From contig NZ_JACHMZ010000001.1 of the NCBI RefSeq assembly GCF_014205165.1, forward strand, positions 6,244,501 to 6,308,500: DNA of 64,000 nt, written 5' to 3'. This stretch comes from Micromonospora carbonacea (GTDB taxonomy: Bacteria; Actinomycetota; Actinomycetes; Mycobacteriales; Micromonosporaceae). The first letter of the stretch is position 1. Each line of letters starts with the position of its first letter. Made by a program: the position numbers and the translations under genes. The notes under the pieces were generated by a model. The model had not been told where the DNA came from. It saw nothing but the letters and a program-made list of their open reading frames with translations, and ran no database searches. Below, in pieces: positions 17,908-26,873 of this stretch.

Positions 17908-18368
17908 GGACCCCCTTCGAGCTCTTCTATCCCGTCCCGCCCAGCCCCGAAAGGCAGTCTCCTCACCACGAAGGGCATGTCCTGGCAAGCGGACCAGTCG
18001 ACCCACGTCCCGCCCCCAGAGACAAGGCGGGAATCAGATGCCCGAGGCCAACGATCGTCACCGCCGATGATCGCCTCAATGACATCCCGACCCACGCGCG
18101 TCACCCGCGCCAGCCCAGGTCAACGGCGACCAACCGACCGACATCCACCTCGGAAACCAAGATCCACATCGTCGACCACAGTGGCCGATGGCCGATGGCC
18201 GACCCCTGAAGTACCAGCGCCCCGACCATGATCCAGACCAGGCGACACGCAAACGCACTGGTCAGCACCAACCAGCACGAACCACCGCCGAACCAGCACG
18301 CCGACATAGGAGCACCACCAGAGCACCAGATTCCAAATCCTGGGATGATCCGTCCCAGCCCGCGAAAG
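17908..18368. other. Non-coding stretch before the putative att site
   Basis: Open frames here are Pro/Arg/Thr-rich shadows without a recognisable product. Nothing else was identified. Confidence 0.35.
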
Positions 18369-18414
18369 CGATCAAGGCCGCGACCCGCGTTTCCGCTGGT
18401 CACGGCCTTGATCG
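18369..18414. terminator. Perfect 12-bp inverted repeat, probable terminator next to the tRNA fragment
   Basis: CGATCAAGGCCG at 18369-18380 and CGGCCTTGATCG at 18403-18414 pair perfectly around a 22-base loop. It lies directly 3' of the tRNA-Arg fragment on its minus strand, the position expected for the terminator of the original tRNA gene. No long T-run follows. Confidence 0.5.
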
Positions 18415-18420
18415 TGAAGT

Positions 18421-18463
18421 GTGCACCCAAAGGGACTCGAACCCCTAACCTTCTGATCCGTAG
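18421..18463 (-). tRNA. 3' half of a tRNA-Arg(ACG), probable attachment-site remnant
   Basis: Read on the minus strand this is the anticodon loop CTACGGATCAGAAGG, the T-arm GGGGTTCGAGTCCC and the acceptor strand GGGTGCA of a tRNA-Arg with ACG anticodon. No D-arm or 5' acceptor strand is found upstream, so it is not a functional tRNA. Tyrosine integrases commonly use tRNA 3' ends as att sites and leave such fragments at the far end of an inserted element, and a broken integrase lies nearby. Confidence 0.7.
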
Positions 18464-18662
18464 GGCGATCGGGCTTCGCGCTTGCGGGCCGGGCGGGTGC
18501 CCGGCCGGCCACATCGTTGGATCCGCCGACCGGCCACTATCGCCTGTGCAGCCCGCTGTGGGAGGCGCAGGCCAGGGCAGTCGCATTACGTACAGCCACA
18601 AGGGACACGACGCGCCCGTCGGCTCGATACAGTCTGTCCCCTGAAGCTCGGAGACGGACAGG

Positions 18663-19445
18663 ATGCGTGAACGTCAAGGCATGTCGGATTTTCGGCGATG
18701 GTGCACGGTTAGTGCACCGGTACCAACCGGCGGCCACCTTGCCGGCCTCATCGAGTCCCACGACGACGCCACGGGTGTCACCACGATCGCAGCCGGTCTA
18801 CCCGATACGTACACCAAGTCCGGCTCGCTCGCGCGCATCGCCGAGCGCTTGGGCAAGAACGCCGTCGCAGAGTTCCTTCGCAAGAAACTTCCTACCTCGG
18901 CCAGCGCCCGATCCGGCGACATGGGCGAGATCCTTGCGACGGCCTACCTTCACGAGGAGCGAGGGTGCGTGGTCGGGCCGAGCCGGCTCATCGACCGAGA
19001 CCACCAGGAATGGGCCATGAGGGGCGACGACGCGCTCGGAGCCAAGTTCGGTTCTGACGGCAAGCTACGCATCATCAAGGCGGAGGCCAAGAGCCGCGCC
19101 AAGCTGTATAAGGACACAGTCGCCGAGGCGCGCGCCGGTTTGTCGCGCAACGGAGAGTTGCCGTCACCGCAGTCTCTCGCCCAGTTTGCCGAACGGCTAC
19201 TGTCCACGGCCGACAGCGATGTCGGGGACGCTGTGCTCGCGTTGCAGCTGGGCGAGGGCGTCCGCCCCGAGGATGTCGATCATCTGATGTTCCTCTTCAC
19301 GAGCAACAACCCGAGCGAGTACGTGACGGCGGACCTCGAATCCTACCGGGGTTCCGTGTCGCAGCTGACGATCACGTTCCGGGTTCAGGGCCACCAGCAG
19401 TTCATCCGGGAAGCCTACGAGAAGGTGTCCGCCGGTGGCTCGTGA
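18663..19445 (+). CDS. hamA: Hachiman nuclease HamA (DUF1837)
   Basis: A 260-residue protein from ATG 18663 with GGAG nine bases upstream. It has the DUF1837 layout: SGDMGEILATAYL, then MRGDDALGAKFG with Asp122/Asp123, then IIKAEAKSRAK with Glu141 and Lys143, which form the PD-(D/E)XK-like nuclease site. A C-terminal segment reads HLMFLFTSNN. HamA is the nuclease effector of the Hachiman antiphage system; it is held inactive by the helicase HamB and released when HamB senses damaged or unusual DNA. Its 3' end overlaps hamB by 11 bp in a different frame, so the two are translationally coupled. Both catalytic residues are present, so the system looks intact. Confidence 0.9.
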   Translation: MRERQGMSDFRRWCTVSAPVPTGGHLAGLIESHDDATGVTTIAAGLPDTYTKSGSLARIAERLGKNAVAEFLRKKLPTSASARSGDMGEILATAYLHEERGCVVGPSRLIDRDHQEWAMRGDDALGAKFGSDGKLRIIKAEAKSRAKLYKDTVAEARAGLSRNGELPSPQSLAQFAERLLSTADSDVGDAVLALQLGEGVRPEDVDHLMFLFTSNNPSEYVTADLESYRGSVSQLTITFRVQGHQQFIREAYEKVSAGGS

Positions 19446-22400
19446 GGCGCAGGAACTGGTAGAAATCCTGACCTCGGCCACCGATGCCGGCTTCCGTAAC
19501 CGGCTCTTGGCTCAAGGCCAGGCCCAGTCGATGATCCGCCGTGACGGCATCCTGCCCCCGGATGCACCGAACTTTAGTTCCTTTCTGGACGCCGACCTTC
19601 TCAACTACGGGTACGCGCTGCTATCGACCAGCCTTGAGCTGCTGGAGATCGCGCAGAACGACTCACCCGAGCAGGTCACCCTCGCACAGCAGGGATTCCG
19701 CCAGAGTTCCTATGCCCTGGAAGCAGCGACCCGGAACGCGGCCTCTGCGGCAGATCTAGCGTTTCATGGTCTTGTTGCTGGCGCGGCCAGTCACCTTGGT
19801 GGCTTCGCCGCGCGGGCGTTCTCGCTGATCCAGAAGAGCCGGCAGTCGGGACGGCTGACTCAGATGGAGGAGACGCTGGCGGACCTGCTCATGCGCAACC
19901 TGGGCTCCATCGAGCGGCGGACCCTGTCACTGCGATCCTCGGACCAAGTTGCCGACGGGGCGTTGCTGGCAGCCCTGAACCCGGTGGGTAACGAGGTGGA
20001 TGACGAGACACCACCCGAGCAGTTCGGCCCCGTTGTCCTCCTACTGAGCGAGAACTACCTGTCGGCAGTCGCGGCCGGGCTCTTCGCGATCGAGATCGGC
20101 AACCGAGCCCTGCTGGAGAATGCTCTCGCCGAGTTGCGAGACGGTGAGCAGGCGTCCTCGGACGTGAGCGCCCCCGGGCCATGGTGGGTTTACCGGCTTA
20201 CCCGGCATCTGATGGGTGGCCTGTTCGATACCAGCCTAGAGACGAACATTCCGAGCGATCCGCCGCCTGGGGCTGCAGACCGTGTCGAGCGGTGGCGGTA
20301 TCTGCGTCGGACCTTCGTTGCGTCGCTGCTGGCACGGGAGCGCGCTGAGATCGACTTATGGCCCTCGCAACTGCATGTCGTCGACCGGCTCTTCCAGGAC
20401 GTACGGGATCTCGTCGTCTCGCTGCCGACCAGCGCGGGCAAGACCCGCATCGCGGAGCTGTCGATCTTGGCTTGTCTCGCGCAACAGCGGCGTACGGTCT
20501 ACGTCACCCCGCTGCGAGCGCTCTCCGCGCAAACTGAGCAAATCCTTGGCCGGACGTTTACTCCGCTGGGCATCCGGGTCTCGTCTCTCTACGGGAGCAT
20601 GGGAACCAGCGACGTCGACGAGGACACCCTTCGCTCCAGCGAGATCGTCGTGGCGACCCCCGAGAAGCTAGACTTCGCCCTTCGATCGGACCCGTCCTTG
20701 CTCGACGACATCGGCCTGGTCGTGTTGGACGAGGGGCACATGATTGGGGCCTCCGAGCGTGAGGTCCGCTACGAAGCCCAGATCCAACGGCTGCTGCGCC
20801 GCCCAGACGCCTCAGAACGTCGCATTCTCTGCCTATCGGCCGTATTTCCCTCCGGGCCCGAGCTGGACGACTTCGTTGCGTGGATCACCGACGACGAGGC
20901 GGACGGTCTGCACCACGAATTGTGGCGCCCAACGCAGCAGCGCTTCGGCCTCGTCGAGTGGCGCAGAGACCATGCACGGCTGTCCATCACTCTCGGCACG
21001 GAGCAGCCGTTCATCGAACACTACTTCGAGGAGAAGAAGCCAAGCGGGCGGCGCAGGAAGATGTTCCCGAGCGACCAGCGTGAACACGTCATCGCCACCG
21101 GGTGGCGGCTGGTCGAGGAAGGCCAGACCGTCCTGGTCTTCTGTCCCCTGCGCAAATCCGTCGAGCCCTACGCCCGCGCGATCGTCGATCTTCACGCACG
21201 GGGCCTCGTGAGATCCTTGCTGCCGCCCGACGTCGACCTGAGCGATGCGCTAGCCGTGGGCGCCGAGTGGTTCGGCGGCGACCACCCCATCCTGAAGTGT
21301 CTTGAGCTCGGCGTGGCCATTCACCACGGCGCGTTGCCCGGCCCCTTCCGCCGCGAGATCGAACGTCTCTTGCAGCGCGGCATCCTGAAGGTCACCATCG
21401 CCTCGCCCACTCTCGCCCAAGGACTCAACCTGTCCGCCTCCGCAGTGCTCTTTCACGGGCTACACCGCGGCCAGGATCTGATCAGAAGCTCCGAGTTCGC
21501 GAACGTGATCGGCCGCGCCGGCCGCGCGTTCGTCGATACGGAAGGACTCGTCCTCTACCCGATCTTCGCTCCGACACCAGGACGCCGCCGTGAGTGGTTC
21601 CAACTGACGCAAGGGGACGGCGAAAAGGATCTCCAGTCGGGACTGATCACAATCGGTCGCGCCCTGCTGAGCAGGATGTACCGCTCACAAGGGCTAACCA
21701 CGGTTGAGCCTTTACTCGAATACCTCACCGGCGGCCCCGACTGGGCTCTGCCCGTAGTGACAAACGAGACCGCTCACATGCGGGAGACCGCAGCCGCAAG
21801 CTGGCGAGAAGGCCTCAAACTTCTCGACATCGGAATCCTCAGCATCGTCGGGGACGGCGACCAGGACGTTATCGCCGACGCCGCGACCCAGATCGTCGCC
21901 GACGCACTCCGCGACTCATTATGGGACCGGCAACTCCGCCGCAACGAGAACATCACCACGGCAGCCGTGCGTGCGCTCGTCTACAGCCGGACCAGGCACC
22001 TATGGCGGACAGCCACACCGTCCCAGCGCCGCGGATGGTTCTTGGCGGGACTGGGGGCAGAGGACGGTTCCGAACTCTCCCAGGTATCCGGTCGCATCAT
22101 CGCCCTCACGGGCCAGACCGAAACCGCCATCCTCGAAGAAGATCATGCAACAGCCGCTGACCTGATCGTGCTGATCGCCGACGCCGTATTCGCGATCGAG
22201 GTCTTCGAGCCGAAGACGAATCTCGCCAACTGGGACGACGTACTACGGCACTGGGTACGCGGATCGGCCCTGAGCGAGGTTCGCGGCGACCGTGTCGAGG
22301 TGGCCCAGTTCATTGAGGACGACGTCATCTACCGGTTGGTCTGGGGAATGGAAGCCGCCAAGGTGTACGAAGTGGCCCAGAGTAACGCCGATGCCGACAT

Positions 22401-22938
22401 CTTGTCGGGCTCGGCAATGGCCACGATCGAGACGGGAACCTTCAACCAGGCCGCCTCGATCCTCATCCGCAAGGGCTTCGACCACCGTCTCGCAGCCATA
22501 TCGGCGGTCACGAGCACCGAAGCCACGTTCGATTCGACGGACGGCATGCGCCGGTGGATCGATAACCTCGGCCCACAGCACGCTCTCAACCCGGATTGGC
22601 CAACACCCGAGTCACGATCAGCATGGGAAGCATTCGTCAATCCCTCGCGAACACGCGGCGCCCGCCGCTGGAGTCAGCAGACCAAGGACGTGCAGGAAGT
22701 CACCTGGTACGGGGCAGCCCCCGAGCCAGACACATGGCTGCGGATTACCGACGCCAGCCCAGGTAAGATCAACATTTGGTCTACAGGCTTCGACATCCTC
22801 GGCGAGGCGGCCATTCTCCTCGATCACGAACGGCAAGGCGTCCTGCGCGCCCGCCGGCGCCGCACTGACACCGGCATCCGTCTGCGCTATCGTGGCCCTG
22901 GAGATCTATTGCCGAAGGGACCGAGCACTGGGGCATAA
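19435..22938 (+). CDS. hamB: Hachiman helicase HamB
   Basis: A 1167-residue superfamily 2 helicase starting at GTG 19435. Motif I is LPTSAGKTRIAEL (Lys336), motif II is VLDEGH (Asp432; DEGH rather than DEAH), and motif III is CLSAVFPSG. The C-terminal RecA lobe has HHGALPGPFRREIERLL, TIASPTLAQGLNLSAS and NVIGRAGRAFVDTEG, the Ski2/Lhr-like motif VI. The N-terminal ~300 residues are helical and Hachiman-specific, and the C-terminal ~400 residues carry no motif I recognise. It pairs with HamA as the DNA-sensing ATPase. All helicase motifs are intact. Confidence 0.9.
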   Translation: MAREAQELVEILTSATDAGFRNRLLAQGQAQSMIRRDGILPPDAPNFSSFLDADLLNYGYALLSTSLELLEIAQNDSPEQVTLAQQGFRQSSYALEAATRNAASAADLAFHGLVAGAASHLGGFAARAFSLIQKSRQSGRLTQMEETLADLLMRNLGSIERRTLSLRSSDQVADGALLAALNPVGNEVDDETPPEQFGPVVLLLSENYLSAVAAGLFAIEIGNRALLENALAELRDGEQASSDVSAPGPWWVYRLTRHLMGGLFDTSLETNIPSDPPPGAADRVERWRYLRRTFVASLLARERAEIDLWPSQLHVVDRLFQDVRDLVVSLPTSAGKTRIAELSILACLAQQRRTVYVTPLRALSAQTEQILGRTFTPLGIRVSSLYGSMGTSDVDEDTLRSSEIVVATPEKLDFALRSDPSLLDDIGLVVLDEGHMIGASEREVRYEAQIQRLLRRPDASERRILCLSAVFPSGPELDDFVAWITDDEADGLHHELWRPTQQRFGLVEWRRDHARLSITLGTEQPFIEHYFEEKKPSGRRRKMFPSDQREHVIATGWRLVEEGQTVLVFCPLRKSVEPYARAIVDLHARGLVRSLLPPDVDLSDALAVGAEWFGGDHPILKCLELGVAIHHGALPGPFRREIERLLQRGILKVTIASPTLAQGLNLSASAVLFHGLHRGQDLIRSSEFANVIGRAGRAFVDTEGLVLYPIFAPTPGRRREWFQLTQGDGEKDLQSGLITIGRALLSRMYRSQGLTTVEPLLEYLTGGPDWALPVVTNETAHMRETAAASWREGLKLLDIGILSIVGDGDQDVIADAATQIVADALRDSLWDRQLRRNENITTAAVRALVYSRTRHLWRTATPSQRRGWFLAGLGAEDGSELSQVSGRIIALTGQTETAILEEDHATAADLIVLIADAVFAIEVFEPKTNLANWDDVLRHWVRGSALSEVRGDRVEVAQFIEDDVIYRLVWGMEAAKVYEVAQSNADADILSGSAMATIETGTFNQAASILIRKGFDHRLAAISAVTSTEATFDSTDGMRRWIDNLGPQHALNPDWPTPESRSAWEAFVNPSRTRGARRWSQQTKDVQEVTWYGAAPEPDTWLRITDASPGKINIWSTGFDILGEAAILLDHERQGVLRARRRRTDTGIRLRYRGPGDLLPKGPSTGA

Positions 22939-23412
22939 GCAGGCGTTTGGCAATTCGACTTCCCGCCGAGTGCACCGCACAGTCGACTGAGCCGATGACA
23001 CGCGATCAGGCCGTCCCATAAGCACGAACCGGCCGGTCGGGATGACCTGGAACGGTCACTGACCCCTGTCAGCCCGAATGGCGCGGGCTCTGATCAGCGC
23101 GTTTCCCGGTTCGGTGCGGATAGCGAGACAGCCGTCGGGCCTCCAGGTTACCCAGCGAAGGACCCGCACAGAAGATTGTCCCGGGACGTGCAGTTGGAAC
23201 CTGAAGAGGTATCTCGCTGCGGTGGGGCGTTCTTGCGGATTCGCGTGAGAGCGCCGGCAACCGTGCAGGCCGCCTTCGTCGTCGTCACGGATACATGCGA
23301 GACCGGGTGTACGGATCGCCAACGGCCTGAGACGATTGGTGGTCGGTGATCGATGGGTCGCGCCAAGCATCTTGTGCGCGAGTGTGACAGTTCAGCGAGG
23401 CGGGGACTACGC
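22939..23412. other. Intergenic region after Hachiman
   Basis: A minus-strand open frame (about 23056-23370) is present but has no recognisable domain and no clear start. Otherwise nothing was identified. Confidence 0.35.
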
Positions 23413-24258
23413 ATGACTGAGGTACTGGCGGTGGTCAGGTGGAACGACGCGGAAGAGCCGTTCAACTCGAAGAAGGTTCCGGGCGACTTCAGTGCTTCTG
23501 CTCATGAGCTGGGCAGCTCACGTAAAAGCAGTGAAATCACCTTCAGGCTAGCAACCAGCGCCGACGTTGCCGCTTACATCGGCGCGCCATCGCGCAACAC
23601 CGATTCCATAAGCAGGTACGAGCACGATCGGCGGCAGTTCGAGTTGTCGGACGAGCACAAGGAGGTGCTTCAGGCGTTCGTCCGATGGGGGCTGGTCAAA
23701 GGTTACGAGTGGGCCGCGCCGCGCGCCGAGAGCTTGATCAAAGACCGCGCGATCCCGTATGTGAAAGAACGCATAATCCCGTACGGCGCGGCGAGATTGC
23801 AGAAGCTCCGGGAGGCTCGAAAAGCTCGCCGCCGGGCCGCAGCGGCTGAGCCGGAGGTTAGCGCTGTGGAGCCGCAGATCGTCGCGGCGCCGCAGACTTC
23901 GGAAAGGGTTGCGCTGGAGGAGGTACCGGGTGTGCCGGGTTTCGCGCTTGAACCCCGCGGACCCGAGATGAGCGCGGAAGAGGCGCGGCATCTTCGTGCG
24001 ACGGCCGAGGCGATGCGGGCTTGGGCTGATCGGCTGGACGAGCATGTGGATCGCTCGCGAGTGGTACCTGAGCGTGAGTTGCTGGAGCTGGGCGGCTCGG
24101 CGGCGACAATCCCGCACGAGCAGCTAGCGGCCGGCCGCATGCCGGAACTGGAGGTAGCGCCAGCAACTGCTGGAGAGGATGCCTTGGTGGCCCAACTCCG
24201 CAAGCTCATCGGCGCGCAGCGCGAACCGCGTGACGGTACGCGTTTCGGGCCTGCCTGA
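23413..24258 (+). CDS. Hypothetical protein with charged coiled-coil-like middle
   Basis: A 281-residue frame from ATG 23413; a longer frame from 23353 is possible. Residues about 110-150 are rich in Lys/Arg/Glu/Ala (EARKARRRAAAAEPE) and about 190-220 form a predicted amphipathic helix (MSAEEARHLRATAEAMRAWA). I do not recognise the family. It lies between Hachiman and an IS6 pseudogene and could be an accessory gene of the island. Confidence 0.5.
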   Translation: MTEVLAVVRWNDAEEPFNSKKVPGDFSASAHELGSSRKSSEITFRLATSADVAAYIGAPSRNTDSISRYEHDRRQFELSDEHKEVLQAFVRWGLVKGYEWAAPRAESLIKDRAIPYVKERIIPYGAARLQKLREARKARRRAAAAEPEVSAVEPQIVAAPQTSERVALEEVPGVPGFALEPRGPEMSAEEARHLRATAEAMRAWADRLDEHVDRSRVVPERELLELGGSAATIPHEQLAAGRMPELEVAPATAGEDALVAQLRKLIGAQREPRDGTRFGPA

Positions 24259-24549
24259 TGGCCGGAACCGTCGATGTCTCTACTGGCGCGTTCTGACGTG
24301 GGTTGCTGCGGCGATTCGGCAAAGCCCACTACCGCGCCCGCCCACAACCCCAACGGCAAGTCGGCCATCCCCACCCGGCGGCTGCTGCCGATCAGCCAGG
24401 CCGTCACCTGCTCGTCGGGGTCGGATGCGCGTTGGCCTATCGACCCCACCAGGCCTGTTGCGTGGAGCGAAAGCATGATCGACTCCAGCTTGGCCGTGTT
24501 GTCTGCTGGGCGGGTGAGGTTGCTGTCTCGGGTCCGGTCCTGGTCCCCA

Positions 24550-25231
24550 CCGCCGTCGGCATTCATCGGGTTCCGGTTCCCACCCGAGGTGATCGTCCTG
24601 GCTGTCCGCTGGTACCTGCGGTGCAACCTCTCCTACGGGGATGTGGAGAAGTTGCTGGTCGAACGCGGTGTCGAGGGCCGATCACGTCACGTCTACCGCT
24701 GGGTGCAGCGGTTCACCCCGCTGCTGGCAGACGCCGCCCGGTTCCCGCCACTGTCCGGGTGACCGTTGGTTCGTGGACGAGACCTACGTCAAGGTCAACG
24801 GTGTATGGCGGTACGTCTACCGGGCCGGCGACCAGCATGGCCAGGTCATCGACTTACTCGTCTCGACGCATCGGGACGCCGCTGCGGCCCGGCGGTTCCT
24901 CCACCGGGCGCTGACTACGCTGAAGGTCACGCCTACCAAGGTGGTCACCGACGCGAACCCGGTCTACCCGAGAGTGCTCGACAACCTGGTCCCGTCGGCG
25001 TGGCACCACGTCGAACGACACGCCAACAACCCGATCGAGGCCGACCACAGCCAGCTCAAACGCCGACTCAAACCGATGCGCGGACTACGCACCGACCGCA
25101 CCGCCTAGACGAGCATCACTGGACACGCCTTCGTGCGGAACCTCCGACGCGGACACTACGAACTCGCCACCGATGCCCCGCCCACGCTACGGGTGGCCGC
25201 CGCGTTCACCGAACTGGCGCGATCGATCTGA
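24550..25231 (+). pseudogene. IS6-family transposase, frameshifted and with an internal stop
   Basis: The first part reads FRFPPEVIVLAVRWYLRCNL and LVERGVEGRSRHVYRWVQRF, the IS6/IS26 N-terminus. A frameshift near 24750 leads into GDRWFVDETYVKVNGVWRYV (first Asp), VVTDANPVY (second Asp) and NPIEADHSQLKRRL (Glu), so all three DDE residues are there. The frame then meets TAG at 25106, where the family has Gln, and continues as GHAFVRNLRRGHYELA to 25231. At least two lesions make it inactive. I could not define its terminal repeats. Confidence 0.8.
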
Positions 25232-25389
25232 CCAGTACCGCTGACGCGGCCCCGGCATGCCCACCGATCCGCCAACGCAACAGCACCTTTCGACTTGCCG
25301 AAACTCGTAGATGACCCTGTCGGCTCCGCCTGAAAACTAGTCGCACCGATCCTCTCCACCTTGGCCTTACTCAGATCAGCCAGGTCAAT

Positions 25390-25434
25390 CGGGACAGGTC
25401 GGATCGCCCCACGATCCAACCTGTCCCGGATTTT
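25390..25434 (+). terminator. Strong hairpin terminator, likely bidirectional
   Basis: CGGGACAGGTCGGATCG at 25390-25406 pairs with CGATCCAACCTGTCCCG at 25412-25428 (17 bp, one mismatch) around a five-base loop, followed by GATTTT. It lies between the rightward IS6 pseudogene and the end of the leftward gene 25440-26438, so it can stop convergent transcription. Confidence 0.7.
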
Positions 25435-25439
25435 ACGCC

Positions 25440-26438
25440 CTATTTGTGCGAGTCGTATCTGCTGGTAACGATGAAGCCGGTACCGGTGAGTGGATCGCCG
25501 ACCGGTGTGGTCGCCCAGACTTCGTGTTGGCTGGTGCCCGCAGCGCTCAGGTTGAGTAGTTGCACGAGGTCGGCGGCGCTGGGCGCGGTAGGCAGGTCGC
25601 AGACTACGACCGCACTGCCGGTCGAGTCGCCACTGTCTTCGTCGTCGGGATCGTCTAGCTCCCACCGGCCCAGGTAGACGCTCCACCCGCGCGGATGCGT
25701 TCCGCCGGGTACGGGGCTGTCGATGGACAGGTAGTAGGCAGGTCCCCACGACGGGTCGTCGAGAATCGACAGCGCCGACACGTCCAGCATCGCGCCCTGA
25801 TTGTCGGTCAGTCGGTAGGCGCTCAGCAGTGCCCGCAGCCCCTCCACGCCTTCGGCTAAAGCCGCAGTGGTAGCGCCTTCCTCCAGTCGGTCAAGCGACT
25901 CCCGGGTCGACGTGTCGAGTTGGGGCATACCGCCCTCGTGGGCGACGAACGGGAACGAGCGCTGCCACGATCGCTGAACCGGTGTCGTCGGTTCGACGTT
26001 CTCGCTGTAATTGAGCAGTTCGGCGCGCAGGTCGCGGGCCTCGGCCTGTAGTTCCTGGGTGATGGCGAGCTGGACCGGGGCCGGGGTGTCGTGGAGTGCC
26101 TGGTCGAGGTCGCTGAACGCGGTGTGCAGTTCGAACATGACCAGCTCGTACCAGAGGCTGTGGGTGCCGACGAGCAGGCCGGCCCGTGCCGTCGGGTCGC
26201 TCAACGTGTCGAGGTGGCCGGCCGGGTAGTGGCTTGAGCTGTTTCCACGCCGGTCGTAGACGCACAGCGGGAGGGTGGCGCAGGCGGAGATGCGGTTGAG
26301 CGCGTCGACAACGGTTCGGGCGAGGATCGGGTCGTCGCAACTGGTAACGGTGGTACTGGTGATGTCGTCGTTGGGGGTGCGGTAGGAGGCCAGGACCTGG
26401 GTCTTTCCGCGGTTCGGGTGGGTGGAGTAGATGGTCAC
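25440..26438 (-). CDS. Hypothetical protein
   Basis: A 332-residue protein. GTG 26438 is favoured because AGAGGA lies about nine bases upstream; an earlier GTG at 26468 is possible. It starts VTIYSTHPNRGKTQVLASYR, has a central helical part (FSDLDQALHDTPAPVQLAIT) and an acidic stretch (ELDDPDDEDSGDS), and ends with a mixed beta segment (VWATTPVGDPLTGTGFIVTS). No family recognised. It ends at a strong hairpin. The surrounding mobile elements suggest island cargo. Confidence 0.55.
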   Translation of the reverse strand: MTIYSTHPNRGKTQVLASYRTPNDDITSTTVTSCDDPILARTVVDALNRISACATLPLCVYDRRGNSSSHYPAGHLDTLSDPTARAGLLVGTHSLWYELVMFELHTAFSDLDQALHDTPAPVQLAITQELQAEARDLRAELLNYSENVEPTTPVQRSWQRSFPFVAHEGGMPQLDTSTRESLDRLEEGATTAALAEGVEGLRALLSAYRLTDNQGAMLDVSALSILDDPSWGPAYYLSIDSPVPGGTHPRGWSVYLGRWELDDPDDEDSGDSTGSAVVVCDLPTAPSAADLVQLLNLSAAGTSQHEVWATTPVGDPLTGTGFIVTSRYDSHK

Positions 26439-26785
26439 GGTGGCATGTCCTCTCGCATGACGGCCCACAGGCAGTCAAGGCGTGGCGAACGGATTGGGAG
26501 GCGGTGGCGAGGGCGCGGTCCGACGCTCCATGCCTCAACACGGTGCTCTGCGGTGGTTCAGGTACTGTCCCGAACTCCATGCGTGACCATGATTGTAACC
26601 GCACCGCCGTCCGGAACCCGTCCCAAGGCGGCCACGCGCTGCCTGATGGTAAGGCTCGACCTGGCCAAGGAGGGCCAGGCGCCAGCTGCAGAAGGCGCGA
26701 GTCTGTCGGTCGGAGGATGTAGCGTCAACAGGTCCTTCATCCATGATCGGCCGGGTGGCCGCGATGTGGTAGGCGAGTGGTCGGT
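26439..26785. other. Spacer between divergent genes
   Basis: It holds the promoters of the leftward gene 25440-26438 and of the IS-interrupted gene starting at 26786. No gene or repeat recognised. Confidence 0.35.
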
Positions 26786-26859
26786 ATGCATCTGGTGCGC
26801 AATGATCATCGGGTTGATGGTGAGGTCACCCTGGCGGATCTGCCGTTGGGTCCCTGGGC

Positions 26860-26873
26860 AGGCGTGTCCGTTC
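26860..26873 (+). repeat. Left copy of 14-bp target-site duplication
   Basis: AGGCGTGTCCGTTC here is repeated exactly at 28197-28210, on the two sides of the IS481 element, and lies in the same reading phase in the interrupted gene. Confidence 0.75.

Noticed and set aside
23703..24626. Minus-strand frame of 307 codons
   Set aside because: Mostly antisense to the gene at 23413; only the short ADLPLG segment seemed worth noting.
23413..26438. A third component for the Hachiman system
   Set aside because: Hachiman is a two-gene system and the following gene starts 475 bp away with no recognisable relation.
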